This document shows, in pieces, positions 1-8,195 of a stretch of 64,000 nt of DNA. A program made the position numbers and the translations under genes. The stretch's first letter is position 1. The number at the start of each line of letters is the position of its first letter. The DNA comes from UBA1757 sp963617485 (GTDB lineage: Bacteria > Bacteroidota > Bacteroidia > Bacteroidales > UBA1402): the NCBI GenBank assembly GCA_963617485.1, contig CAVEPA010000001.1, forward strand, positions 181,211-245,210, in the 5' to 3' direction. Below the pieces are notes generated by a model. The model made no database searches, had not been told where the DNA came from, and saw only the letters and a program-made list of their open reading frames with translations.

Positions 1-30
1 CATTGGGACTTGGATTTCTTAATATATTTT

Positions 31-38
31 TACTTTTG
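31..38 (+). promoter_or_regulatory. Putative -7 promoter element for xth
   Basis: The octamer TACTTTTG matches the Bacteroidota -7 consensus TAnnTTTG. A weak CTTG lies about 18 bases upstream where TTTG would be expected. It is 40 bases before the chosen xth start, which fits a short leader. The -33 half is poor, so this is a moderate call. Confidence 0.4.
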
Positions 39-78
39 GGAAATATTTCGAAACACCTTCTCAAAACAGCCTCTGTTG

Positions 79-846
79 ATGAAAGTCATTTCCTATAATC
101 TGAATGGTATTCGCAGTGCTTTGTCCAAAGATTTGCTGGTCTATCTGCGCGAAGAAAATGCCGATGTTGTCTGCTTTCAAGAAACCAAGGCTCAACCCGA
201 ACAGATAGATTCGTCCATATTTTGGGAATTGGGTTACCGCCATTGCTTTTACCATTCAGCTCAAAAGAAGGGCTACAGTGGTGTGGCCATACTCTCGAAA
301 ACGGCGCCCGACAAAGTGGTGGTGGGCATGAACAACGAAACCTACGACAGCGAAGGTCGCATTCTCAGAGCGGATTTCGGACGTTTCAGCGTGTTGTGCG
401 CCTACATTCCTTCGGGCAGCATGGGCGATGAGCGGCAGGTTTTTAAGATGAAGTTTCTGGAAGATTTTCTACCCTACATCGGGCAATTGCGCCAAGAACG
501 GCCACACCTGCTGGTTTGCGGTGATTTCAACATCTGCCACAAACCCATCGACATCAACCACCCGGAGCGCCATGCCAAAGACTCGGGCTATCTGCCCGAA
601 GAGCGTGAATGGATGGACCGTTGGCAGGCCAGTGGTATGATTGACAGTTTCCGCGAACTACACGACGAAGGCGAACAATATACTTGGTGGAGTTTCCGCG
701 CAGGCGCTAGGGCTAAGAACCTTGGCTGGCGCATCGATTACCATTGGCTGAGCGAGCCGCTGCGTCCTTATCTGAAAGATGCAGGCATCCGCCCCGAAGC
801 TTGTCAGTCGGACCATTGTCCCATCTTCGTGGACCTCAATCTGTAG
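79..846 (+). CDS. xth: Exodeoxyribonuclease III (AP endonuclease)
   Basis: The 255-residue product is an ExoIII-type AP endonuclease that cleaves DNA 5' to abasic sites and has 3'-5' exonuclease activity in base-excision repair. Family residues are all visible: N7, metal ligand E35 in FQETK, D149 and N151 in CGDFN, D220, and the C-terminal D245-H246 pair in SDHCP. The length is normal for the family. The frame stays open upstream to position 10, but that extra segment is hydrophobic and not family-like, and translation from the ATG at 79 gives the canonical N terminus MKVISYNLNG. It is followed after 21 bases by a histidine kinase gene on the same strand, so the two are probably cotranscribed. 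Confidence 0.95.
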   Translation: MKVISYNLNGIRSALSKDLLVYLREENADVVCFQETKAQPEQIDSSIFWELGYRHCFYHSAQKKGYSGVAILSKTAPDKVVVGMNNETYDSEGRILRADFGRFSVLCAYIPSGSMGDERQVFKMKFLEDFLPYIGQLRQERPHLLVCGDFNICHKPIDINHPERHAKDSGYLPEEREWMDRWQASGMIDSFRELHDEGEQYTWWSFRAGARAKNLGWRIDYHWLSEPLRPYLKDAGIRPEACQSDHCPIFVDLNL

Positions 847-867
847 AATTCCAATACGCCAGGCCCT

Positions 868-2016
868 ATGAACAAACCCGTTGCTTCGATGCGTATGATG
901 TTTTACGTGACAGCTGTGCTGATCATTGTGGCTTCTACGCTCTTTTCCAACCGTTTGGCCAAGGACCTTGCTTTGGAAGAGCAGAAGAAAATCGAACTTT
1001 GGGCCGAAGCCATCCGCCTGCTGGCGCAAGATAACAGCGAAGATTTGCAGTTCGACTACTCCCTGAGCCTTAAGATTATAGAGGGCAACACCAACATCCC
1101 CGTCATCTTGGTAGACGACCGGCAGAACATCATCAGCTACGCCAATATCCACCTACGCAGCAAACATCAGGACAGCGATTTGGAGCGGGCCAAAAACAAG
1201 CTCATCAACAAGAATCAATCCATCGAAATCAAGCTAAGCCGCAAGCACTCGCAATACATCTATTACGACGATTCGCAACATCTCAAGCGCTTGCGCTATT
1301 TTCCCTACCTGCAACTGGGGGTCATGTTTGTTTTTTTGGCTATTACCATCTTTGCCTACAGCATTTCCAAACGCGATGAGCAAAACCGCATCTGGGTAGG
1401 TCTCTCGAAAGAAACAGCGCACCAGCTCGGCACGCCCATTTCATCCTTGATGGGCTGGGTTGAGATTCTGAAAATGAAGGACATAGACCCCGATATCATC
1501 TCGGAGATAGACAAGGACACGCAACGGCTGAAAACCGTGGCCGACCGTTTCTCGAAAATCGGGTCCAAGCCGCAGACCGAAGACTGCAACTTGGTGGAAG
1601 TTCTTGAAAACACAGCTGCCTACATGCGCAAACGCTGCTCGCAGCGCATCCTTATCGAAACCCACTGCCAACAGACTGACTGTATCTATCCCATCAACCA
1701 AGCCTTGTTCGCCTGGGTTATCGAAAATCTATGCAAGAACGCCATCGATGCCATCGAAGGTGACGGCCGTATCGATATCTGGCTCAAAGACGAGGGCAAG
1801 CAGTGCTTCATCGATGTGCAGGACAGTGGCAAGGGCATAGCAAAAAAGCTCTTCAAAGATGTTTTCAAGCCCGGTTTCACCACCAAAACCCGCGGTTGGG
1901 GGCTGGGGCTTTCCCTCTCACGGCGCATTGTGGAAGAATACCACAACGGCAAGATTTTCGTCAAACAATCTGAACCAGGCAAAGGCACCACCTTCAGAAT
2001 CATCTTGTACAGATAA
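868..2016 (+). CDS. Membrane sensor histidine kinase (orphan)
   Basis: A 382-residue sensor kinase. A membrane segment lies at about residues 10-27, a short extracytoplasmic region of about 115 residues follows, a second membrane segment is at about 148-167, and then a cytoplasmic kinase core with little room for a HAMP domain. The phospho-acceptor is H185 in KETAHQLGTP. The ATP-binding domain shows an N box (ENLCKNAIDA), a G1 box (DSGKGI) and a glycine-rich G2 stretch (GWGLGLSLSRR). These features support autophosphorylation and phosphotransfer. No response regulator gene lies nearby, so its partner and signal are unknown. It follows xth by 21 bases and is terminated by the strong hairpin downstream. 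The assignment as a kinase is firm; the signal cannot be inferred. Confidence 0.92.
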   Translation: MNKPVASMRMMFYVTAVLIIVASTLFSNRLAKDLALEEQKKIELWAEAIRLLAQDNSEDLQFDYSLSLKIIEGNTNIPVILVDDRQNIISYANIHLRSKHQDSDLERAKNKLINKNQSIEIKLSRKHSQYIYYDDSQHLKRLRYFPYLQLGVMFVFLAITIFAYSISKRDEQNRIWVGLSKETAHQLGTPISSLMGWVEILKMKDIDPDIISEIDKDTQRLKTVADRFSKIGSKPQTEDCNLVEVLENTAAYMRKRCSQRILIETHCQQTDCIYPINQALFAWVIENLCKNAIDAIEGDGRIDIWLKDEGKQCFIDVQDSGKGIAKKLFKDVFKPGFTTKTRGWGLGLSLSRRIVEEYHNGKIFVKQSEPGKGTTFRIILYR

Positions 2017-2172
2017 GATTGTGTCCTTCTTTAGGACAGACTTCTATTAGACTGCGAATTGGTATATTGTACTTTCCTGCCATCTATCAGTAATGGGGAT
2101 AGTTTCCAGAATCCTGGCTATGCATCAATCAAGTAAAGAGTCTTGGTCGGACACATCCGGTCTATAAAACAA

Positions 2173-2204
2173 AGAGGAGGCTGCGCCCTGGCGCAGCCTC
2201 CTCT
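2173..2204. terminator. Bidirectional intrinsic terminator
   Basis: A perfect 14-bp stem (2173-2186 with 2191-2204) with a four-base loop CCTG. GTTTT follows on the plus strand, and the minus strand reads TTTGTTTTA after the stem. It sits between convergent genes, the histidine kinase (+) and the transporter (-), and can serve both. Bases 2017-2172 hold only a weak 5-bp hairpin at 2022-2038 and nothing else I can support. Confidence 0.88.
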
Positions 2205-2228
2205 GTTTTCATCAATAGCGTTCTCGCG

Positions 2229-3914
2229 CTACATAAAGAACAGCACGAGGAACTGAGCGGCCAAGACACGCAAAAACATCGAGAGCGGATAAACCGTGGC
2301 GTAACCGACGGCCGGTGCATCGGTCATGGTCATGTCGGAAGAGAAGGCCAAGGCCGGCGGGTTGGTCGAAGAGCCGGCCAAAACGCCAATCAGCGTAAAG
2401 TAATTCAGCTTGAAGCACAGACGGCCAATCAAACCAGCCACCAGCAGCGGCACAATGGTAATAATGGCACCATAGAGTATCCACATATAGCCGCCGCTCA
2501 CGATAGTGGGGACAAAACTTTCACCGGCCGACAAGCCCACACCTGCGAGGAAGAGAGAAATACCCACTTCGCGCAGCATCAAATTGGCGCTGGTGGTGGT
2601 ATAGGTTACCAGCTTGTATTGCGGACCGTAACGGCCAATCAGGATGGCCACAATAAGCGGACCGCCGGCCAAGCCCAACTTGACAGGTTGGGGAATACCA
2701 GGAAAATGGATAGGAATAGAACCCAACACAACACCGAACACAATACCGATAAAGATGGCAATCAGATTGGGATGGTCGAGGTATTTCATCGTGTTGCCGA
2801 ACAATTTTTCGGCTTGCCTAACCGACATTTCGGGACCGACCACCGTGACGCGGTCGCCCATTTGCAGTTGCAGGTTGCCGGCGGCCAAAAGGTCGATACC
2901 GGCACGGTTGACTCGGGTAATGGTAACGCCACAGCTAGCGCGCATGTGAAGGTCGGACAAGCGGCGACCGTTCAGCCGGGGCTTGGTAATGACCACGCGG
3001 CGTGAAATCATGTCTTTCGAAATATCCTCCCAGCTCATTTCGATACGCTTGCCAAGCACGGCCACGATAGGCTCGACATTTTCAGGGCCGGACACCACCA
3101 GCACACGGTCGCCCAAATGCAAGATGGTGGTGGCACCCACCAGGGCGGGAGCAGCTCCTTGATGCGAAATACGTGACATCACGAAATCGCGCAACAACAG
3201 ATGCTTGACATCCAGCACCGACATGCCGTCGATAGAAGGGTTGGTAATTTCGATAGAAAAGTGTACGGCATTGGAAGCGCTTTGCGACTCACTGCCCACA
3301 TTGGCCTGAGCCTCCTCCTTCTCAACATTGATGCGCAATACACGGCGCAGCAACAGCAGTGAGAGAATGGCACCAATCACACCCAAGGGATAGGCTACGG
3401 CATAACCGGTAGCCATTTCCGAAACGTCGGCACCGCTACCGACAGCATCCGTATAGGCCTGCTGGGCAGCACCCAAACCAGGCGTATTGGTTACGGCACC
3501 CGACATGACACCCACCATAGTTGTCATGGGAAGTCCGGTAATATAGTGCAGGGCTATGGTGGTGACCACACCCAAAAGAATCACAATCATGGCCAGCTGG
3601 TTAAGTTTCAAGCCGCCCTTACGGAAGGATGCGAAGAAACCGGGGCCCACCTGCAGACCGATAGAATAAACGAAGAGTATCAGGCCGAACTCCTTCATGA
3701 AATGCAGGATGTGTTCGTTGACGCATATACCGAAATGGCTCATGGCAATGCCGACAAACAGGATGCCTGTAACACCGATGGAGACACCGGCCACTTTTAT
3801 CTTACCCAGAGCAGTACCCAAAGCAATGGTCAAAGCCAACACCAGGACGGAATGGGCGACTCCACCGCCCCAAAGGCTTTGTGAGCCCCACAACAAATCG
3901 TAGACGAAGTCCAT
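2229..3914 (-). CDS. Aspartate:alanine exchanger family transporter with two RCK_C domains
   Basis: A 561-residue inner-membrane protein of the YidE/YbjL/AspT type. Two blocks of about five hydrophobic segments flank a soluble centre. The soluble part (about residues 205-380) contains two TrkA-C/RCK_C-like domains, each with a GDRV motif (LHLGDRVLVV and LQMGDRVTVV). Each membrane half carries the paired family motif, GAVTNTPGL in the first and GSSTNPPAL in the second, as expected from the family's internal duplication. Known AspT members exchange aspartate and alanine; the substrate here is not deducible. The open frame starts at a TTG two codons earlier; I chose the ATG at 3914. It is a single-gene unit with its own promoter. 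Confidence 0.9.
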   Translation of the reverse strand: MDFVYDLLWGSQSLWGGGVAHSVLVLALTIALGTALGKIKVAGVSIGVTGILFVGIAMSHFGICVNEHILHFMKEFGLILFVYSIGLQVGPGFFASFRKGGLKLNQLAMIVILLGVVTTIALHYITGLPMTTMVGVMSGAVTNTPGLGAAQQAYTDAVGSGADVSEMATGYAVAYPLGVIGAILSLLLLRRVLRINVEKEEAQANVGSESQSASNAVHFSIEITNPSIDGMSVLDVKHLLLRDFVMSRISHQGAAPALVGATTILHLGDRVLVVSGPENVEPIVAVLGKRIEMSWEDISKDMISRRVVITKPRLNGRRLSDLHMRASCGVTITRVNRAGIDLLAAGNLQLQMGDRVTVVGPEMSVRQAEKLFGNTMKYLDHPNLIAIFIGIVFGVVLGSIPIHFPGIPQPVKLGLAGGPLIVAILIGRYGPQYKLVTYTTTSANLMLREVGISLFLAGVGLSAGESFVPTIVSGGYMWILYGAIITIVPLLVAGLIGRLCFKLNYFTLIGVLAGSSTNPPALAFSSDMTMTDAPAVGYATVYPLSMFLRVLAAQFLVLFFM

Positions 3915-3939
3915 TTTCAATCATTTCTGAAATGAGCCG

Positions 3940-3970
3940 CAAAGGTAGATATTTATTATAGCAAAACAAA
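3940..3970 (-). promoter_or_regulatory. Promoter of the AspT-family transporter
   Basis: On the minus strand, TTTG (3967-3970), 19 bases, then TACCTTTG (3940-3947). This matches the Bacteroidota sigma-ABfr consensus TTTG-N19-TAnnTTTG. The -33 box directly abuts the stem of the terminator that ends the ribosomal superoperon. Confidence 0.75.
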
Positions 3971-3998
3971 AAGCGCCGCCCTAAAAAGGGCGGCGCTT
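3971..3998 (-). terminator. Terminator of the ribosomal superoperon
   Basis: An 11-bp GC-rich stem (3971-3981 with 3988-3998) with a six-base loop. On the minus strand it is followed by TTTGTTTTGC, a good T-rich tail. It lies 26 bases beyond the rplQ stop and closes the rpsL-rplQ gene string. The T-tail also forms the -33 box of the next promoter. Confidence 0.87.
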
Positions 3999-4024
3999 TA
4001 ACATGCTTTATCTAAGTAAAGAAC

Positions 4025-4516
4025 TTACTCGGCAGCGGGAGTTTCGGCCGATTCGGCAGCAGGGGCTTCAGCCACTACTTCGGCAGCTTCGGCTTTCTTC
4101 TTGGCAGAAGAACGACGGGTGCGTGCCTTCTTTTCCTGCTTCTCTTTCATCATGTTTTCATCGAAGTCTACCAACTCGATGAAGCACATCTGGGCATTGT
4201 CACCCAAACGGAAACCGGTCTTGATGATACGGGTGTAACCGCCGGGACGGTCGCCAACTTTCTGGGCAACGACTTGGAACAGTTCGGTAACGGCCTCTTT
4301 GTTCTGCAGAGTCTTGAACACCAAACGACGTGAAGCCGTGGTATCTTCCTTGGCAATCGTAATCAGGGGTTCAACTTCCATTCTCAAAGCCTTGGCCTTG
4401 GCAAGCGTGGTAAAAATGCGCTTGTGCATAATCAACGAGGCTGACATATTAGACAGCATCGCATGTCTATGTGCGGCCTGACGGCCCAGGTGATTAAATT
4501 TCTTATTGTGTCTCAT
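4025..4516 (-). CDS. rplQ: 50S ribosomal protein L17
   Basis: L17, 163 residues, lies near the exit of the nascent-peptide tunnel. The N terminus (MRHNKKFNHLG) and core (GDRPGGYTRI) are canonical. Residues beyond about 125 form a lysine-rich stretch and then an Ala/Glu-rich acidic tail (AEAPAAESAETPAAE), longer than the roughly 120-residue proteobacterial L17. Such tails are usual in Bacteroidota L17. It is the last gene of the superoperon, four bases after rpoA, with the terminator immediately downstream. Confidence 0.97.
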   Translation of the reverse strand: MRHNKKFNHLGRQAAHRHAMLSNMSASLIMHKRIFTTLAKAKALRMEVEPLITIAKEDTTASRRLVFKTLQNKEAVTELFQVVAQKVGDRPGGYTRIIKTGFRLGDNAQMCFIELVDFDENMMKEKQEKKARTRRSSAKKKAEAAEVVAEAPAAESAETPAAE

Positions 4517-4520
4517 TGTC

Positions 4521-5513
4521 TTATTCTTTATCTAATTTATACTTGGAGATGTCCATACCGAACGAGAGGTTCATTCTAGTCAGGAGGTCTTCCAATTCAG
4601 TGAGTGACTTTTTACCGAAGTTGCGGAACTTCAACAAATCGGTTTTCTGCAGTACAGCCAGCTGGCCCAAAGTGTCGACGTTGGCAGCCTTCAAGCAGTT
4701 GAGGGCGCGGACAGAGAGGTCCATATCAGACAGTTTGGATTTCAGCAATTGGCGCATATGCAGTACTTCCTCATCGAATTCTTCTGCACCCTCAGACTCA
4801 GTAGCATCCAGGGTAATCTTCTCGTCAGAGAACAGCATGAAATGATAAATCAAAATCTTGGCAGCCTCTTTGAGCGTATCCTTGGGATGGATAGAGCCGT
4901 CGGTCTCGATTTCAAGCACCAGCTTCTCGTAGTCGGTCTTCTGTTCTACACGGAAATTTTCAACGGTATATTTCACGTTCTTGATAGGCGTATAGATAGA
5001 GTCGATTGCGATGGTGTAGATATCGGGATCCACCAGTTCCTGTTCGTCGGCGGGCACGTAACCGCGGCCCTTGTTCACCGTGAGCTGAAGGTTGAAGGCA
5101 GTACCCTTCTCCATGGAGCAAATCTTCAAATCGGGGTTCAAGACTTCGAAATTGCTGAAAGCCTTACCCAAATCGCCGGCGGTAAGTTCCTCGATACCGG
5201 AAACTTTAACGACAGCCTTTTCGGCATCTGCATCTTCGACGATACGTTTGAAACGGACCTGTTTGAGATTCAAAATAATGTTGGTAACATCTTCGCGTAC
5301 ACCTTTGATGGTACCAAATTCATGAGTGACACCCTCGATACGCATCGAGTTGATGGCATATCCTTCGAGCGATGAAAGCAGGATACGGCGCAGGGCGTTA
5401 CCGATGGTAATACCGAAGCCGGGTTCCAAAGGACGGAATTCGAACTTGCCGAACCTGTCCGTTGCTTCCAGCATAATGACCTTTTCAGGTTTTTGAAATG
5501 CTAATATTGCCAT
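4521..5513 (-). CDS. rpoA: RNA polymerase alpha subunit
   Basis: The 330-residue alpha subunit. The N-terminal dimerisation and assembly domain carries the motif FGITIGNALRRILLSS, and the C-terminal helix-hairpin-helix domain (about residues 260-320) carries RALNCLKAANVDTLGQL and FGKKSLTELEDLL, which contact DNA and activators. It sits between rpsD and rplQ as in the classical alpha operon, so its expression is tied to ribosome synthesis. Length and both domains are normal. Confidence 0.98.
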   Translation of the reverse strand: MAILAFQKPEKVIMLEATDRFGKFEFRPLEPGFGITIGNALRRILLSSLEGYAINSMRIEGVTHEFGTIKGVREDVTNIILNLKQVRFKRIVEDADAEKAVVKVSGIEELTAGDLGKAFSNFEVLNPDLKICSMEKGTAFNLQLTVNKGRGYVPADEQELVDPDIYTIAIDSIYTPIKNVKYTVENFRVEQKTDYEKLVLEIETDGSIHPKDTLKEAAKILIYHFMLFSDEKITLDATESEGAEEFDEEVLHMRQLLKSKLSDMDLSVRALNCLKAANVDTLGQLAVLQKTDLLKFRNFGKKSLTELEDLLTRMNLSFGMDISKYKLDKE

Positions 5514-5527
5514 AAGCTCAAGTATTA

Positions 5528-6133
5528 TTATTTTGAATACAATTCGACGATCAACTGTTCCTTGATGTTTTCAGGAATGTCAGCTCTTTCGGGGATGTGA
5601 AGGTATTTACCTGATTTTGAAGCGGCGTCGAATTCCAACCAAGGATATTTAGCGTGGTTGAAACCAGACAATGAGTTTTCAATGACTTCGAGTGCTTTGG
5701 AACGTTCGCGTACGCCTACCACCTGACCGGGCTTTACAATGATGGAAGGGATGTTGGCAACCTTACCATCCAATACGATATGGCGGTGTGAAACCAATTG
5801 ACGGGCGGCATCACGCGTGGGAGCTATACCCAAACGGTATACGATGTTGTCCAAACGAGACTCGAGAAGTTGCAACAGAACTTCACCGGTGATACCCTTG
5901 GTGCGCTGAGCGCGTTCGAAAGTAAGACGGAATTGTCTTTCCAAAACACCATAGGTATATTTGGCTTTCTGCTTTTCGCGCAGCTGAGTACCGTATTCAG
6001 AACTTTTCTTCTTGCGGGTATTTCCTTGGAAGCCAGGAGCATAATTTTTCTTGCTCAACACTTTGTCGGCACCATAGATGGGTTCACCGAATTTACGAGC
6101 AATTCTACTTTTAGGGCCGGTATATCTTGCCAT
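5528..6133 (-). CDS. rpsD: 30S ribosomal protein S4 (zinc-free form)
   Basis: S4, 201 residues, a primary 16S rRNA binder that nucleates assembly of the small-subunit body. The S4 RNA-binding domain is visible (SRLDNIVYRLGIAPTRDAARQLVSH). The N terminus has no cysteines, so this is the C-minus form without a zinc knuckle. In other bacteria S4 represses its own alpha operon; no specific target structure could be identified here. Confidence 0.97.
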   Translation of the reverse strand: MARYTGPKSRIARKFGEPIYGADKVLSKKNYAPGFQGNTRKKKSSEYGTQLREKQKAKYTYGVLERQFRLTFERAQRTKGITGEVLLQLLESRLDNIVYRLGIAPTRDAARQLVSHRHIVLDGKVANIPSIIVKPGQVVGVRERSKALEVIENSLSGFNHAKYPWLEFDAASKSGKYLHIPERADIPENIKEQLIVELYSK

Positions 6134-6163
6134 TTTTTTCTTCTTTAAAAATTAAACAAAAAA

Positions 6164-6553
6164 CTATACGCGTCTTCTCTTGGGAGGACGGCAACCATTG
6201 TGTGGAAGTGGCGTAACGTCGATGATTTCCATCACTTCAATGCCGGCACCATGAATAGTACGAACAGCCGATTCGCGGCCGTTGCCAGGACCCTTAACAT
6301 ACGCCTTGACTTTTCTCAAGCCAAGGTCATAGGCGACCTTCGCACAATCCTGAGCAGCCATCTGAGCTGCATAAGGAGTATTCTTTTTCGAACCTCTGAA
6401 TCCCATTTTACCAGCCGACGACCAAGAGATAATCTGACCGTTGGAGTTGGCAAGAGAAACAATAATGTTGTTAAAAGACGAATGAATGTGCGCTTGTCCG
6501 ATTGCGTCAACTTTGACGTTTCTTTTCTTAGCTGCAACTTGCTTTTTTGCCAT
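6164..6553 (-). CDS. rpsK: 30S ribosomal protein S11
   Basis: S11, 129 residues, on the platform of the small subunit near the mRNA exit. The family core is present (HSSFNNIIVS, GSKKNTPYAAQ, GPGNGRESAVR) and the basic tail ends GCRPPKRRRV. Position between rpsM and rpsD is standard. The length is normal and no anomaly is visible. Confidence 0.98.
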   Translation of the reverse strand: MAKKQVAAKKRNVKVDAIGQAHIHSSFNNIIVSLANSNGQIISWSSAGKMGFRGSKKNTPYAAQMAAQDCAKVAYDLGLRKVKAYVKGPGNGRESAVRTIHGAGIEVMEIIDVTPLPHNGCRPPKRRRV

Positions 6554-6604
6554 TGTTCTTAATTTATTTAAGTCTAAAAATTTACTTAGTCAAGACTTTA
6601 TGCC

Positions 6605-6985
6605 TTACTTGGTTGCCTTCTTTTTGTTAGCAACAGTCTTCTTCTTACCCTTACGTGTACGGGCGTTGTTTTTGGTGCTCTGACCTCTGACGGGCAAACC
6701 AAGGCGGTGACGGATACCACGATAGCAACCGATATCCATCAGTCGTTTGATGTTCAATTGGATTTCGGAACGCAAATCACCTTCAACCTTGAATTCCTTA
6801 CCGATGATTTCACGAATGGCACCAGCCTGTTCGTCGTTCCAGTCCTTCACCTTAATGTCCTTGTCGACACCGGCTGCAGCCAAGATTTTTTGTGCACTAC
6901 TGCGTCCGATACCGTAAATGTAGGTCAACGCAATTTCACCTCTTTTGTTCTGAGGCAAATCTACACCAACAATTCTTATTGCCAT
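6605..6985 (-). CDS. rpsM: 30S ribosomal protein S13
   Basis: S13, 126 residues, in the head of the small subunit, contacting the 50S through intersubunit bridges and the P-site tRNA through its basic tail. The helix-two-turn-helix region (TYIYGIGRSSAQKILAAAGV) and the RHRLGLPVRGQ motif are intact. The C terminus is very lysine-rich. It follows rpmJ by 28 bases. Confidence 0.98.
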   Translation of the reverse strand: MAIRIVGVDLPQNKRGEIALTYIYGIGRSSAQKILAAAGVDKDIKVKDWNDEQAGAIREIIGKEFKVEGDLRSEIQLNIKRLMDIGCYRGIRHRLGLPVRGQSTKNNARTRKGKKKTVANKKKATK

Positions 6986-7013
6986 AATTCTATGATATAC
7001 TTTTAATGATTAA

Positions 7014-7130
7014 TTATCCTTGACGCTGTTTGAATTTGGGATTCTTCTTGCTAATCACATACAAACGTCCTTTTCTCCGAACTATCTTGCAGTCGGCACT
7101 GCGCTTTTTGATAGAAGCTCTAACTTTCAT
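7014..7130 (-). CDS. rpmJ: 50S ribosomal protein L36 (zinc-free form)
   Basis: A 38-residue gene that is easy to miss. Translation on the minus strand from the ATG at 7128-7130 begins MKVRASIKKRSADCKIVRR and ends in the family signature KFKQRQG. Only one cysteine remains, and the other residues of the C..C..C..H zinc site are replaced by Ser, Ala or Lys. This is the C-minus L36 type that needs no zinc. Its position between infA and rpsM is conserved in bacteria. Confidence 0.96.
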   Translation of the reverse strand: MKVRASIKKRSADCKIVRRKGRLYVISKKNPKFKQRQG

Positions 7131-7148
7131 TGCTATATAGTTTTTTGA

Positions 7149-7367
7149 TTATTTATACCTGAATGATATTCTTCCTTTGGTCAAATCGTAGGGAGACATT
7201 TCTACCCTAACCTTGTCGCCGGGCAAAATACGGATGTAATGCATACGCATCTTGCCGGAAATGTGAGCGGTGATTTCGTGGCCGTTTTCCAACTCCACGC
7301 GGAACATTGCGTTGGACAAAGCTTCCACAATAGTTCCGTCTTGCTCTATAGCAGCCTGTTTAGCCAT
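7149..7367 (-). CDS. infA: Translation initiation factor IF-1
   Basis: IF-1, 72 residues, a single OB-fold protein that occupies the A site during initiation. The sequence shows the usual MAKQAAIEQDG start, NAMFRVELENGH, and ends GRISFRYK. It lies between map and rpmJ, the usual Bacteroidota order. Length is exactly typical. Confidence 0.98.
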   Translation of the reverse strand: MAKQAAIEQDGTIVEALSNAMFRVELENGHEITAHISGKMRMHYIRILPGDKVRVEMSPYDLTKGRISFRYK

Positions 7368-7397
7368 ACTCTCTCCTGTTGTATTTACAATTTAACC

Positions 7398-8183
7398 TTA
7401 AATAAAACGATCTCCCAGTACTTCCTTGACATAATCAAAAGACGACAGAATATCCGCTTTACCCTTTCTGATGGCAATGGTATGCTCAAAATGGGCAGAG
7501 GGTTTCCTATCAGCCGTGCGTGTGGTCCAACCGTCATTTTCAATCACAATATTGCGATTGCCCATGTTAATCATAGGTTCAATGGCGATGACCATACCCG
7601 ATTTCAGCAAAGGACCGGAGCCCTTGCTACCATAATTGGGAACCTCGGGTTCTTCGTGCAAATGGCGGCCAACACCGTGACCCACCATTTCCCTTACGAC
7701 AGAATACCCCTTACGCTGGCAATAATTCTGTATCGTATGACCGACATCACCTAAACGATGACCTTCAACGGCCTGTTCGATACCCAGATAAAGGGACTCT
7801 TTAGTAGTGCGCAGCAAAGATACGATTTTTTCATCGACATCTCCAACTCTAAATGTATAGCAAGAGTCGCCGTGATAACCGTTCTTGTAGGCACCGCAAT
7901 CGACAGAGACGATATCGCCGTCTTTCAGCACTTGCTTCACCGACGGAATGCCATGTACCACCACCTCGTTGACAGAGATACAAAGCGAAGCCGGATAGCC
8001 GCTGTAGTTCAGAAAGGAGGGGACTGCACCACAAGAACGGATGTAGTCCTCGCCTATCTGATCCAGATATTTTGTTGTCACACCGGGTTGGATATACTTG
8101 GCAACCTCGGCTAAAGTACGGGCAACGATGAGATTGCTTTCGCGAAGCAACTCTATTTCTTCGTCTGTTTTAAGATAAATCAT
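7398..8183 (-). CDS. map: Methionine aminopeptidase, type I
   Basis: A 261-residue cytosolic enzyme that removes the initiator methionine from nascent proteins. The five metal ligands are recognisable: Asp in VSVDCGA, Asp in GYHGDSC, His in MVGHGVGRHLHEEP, Glu in IAIEPM, and Glu in SAHFEHTIAI. There is no N-terminal zinc-finger extension, so it is the short type Ia form. It follows secY by 12 bases; adk, which lies between these genes in many bacteria, is absent. Confidence 0.97.
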   Translation of the reverse strand: MIYLKTDEEIELLRESNLIVARTLAEVAKYIQPGVTTKYLDQIGEDYIRSCGAVPSFLNYSGYPASLCISVNEVVVHGIPSVKQVLKDGDIVSVDCGAYKNGYHGDSCYTFRVGDVDEKIVSLLRTTKESLYLGIEQAVEGHRLGDVGHTIQNYCQRKGYSVVREMVGHGVGRHLHEEPEVPNYGSKGSGPLLKSGMVIAIEPMINMGNRNIVIENDGWTTRTADRKPSAHFEHTIAIRKGKADILSSFDYVKEVLGDRFI

Positions 8184-8195
8184 CCAAACAAAAGA

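Noticed and set aside
1..3. A minus-strand ATG at the window edge that could start a divergent gene
   Set aside because: Only the start codon could be inside the window, so nothing can be supported.
10..78. N-terminal extension of exonuclease III
   Set aside because: The extra 23 residues are hydrophobic and not found in the family; the ATG at 79 gives the canonical N terminus and the promoter element would lie inside the longer version.
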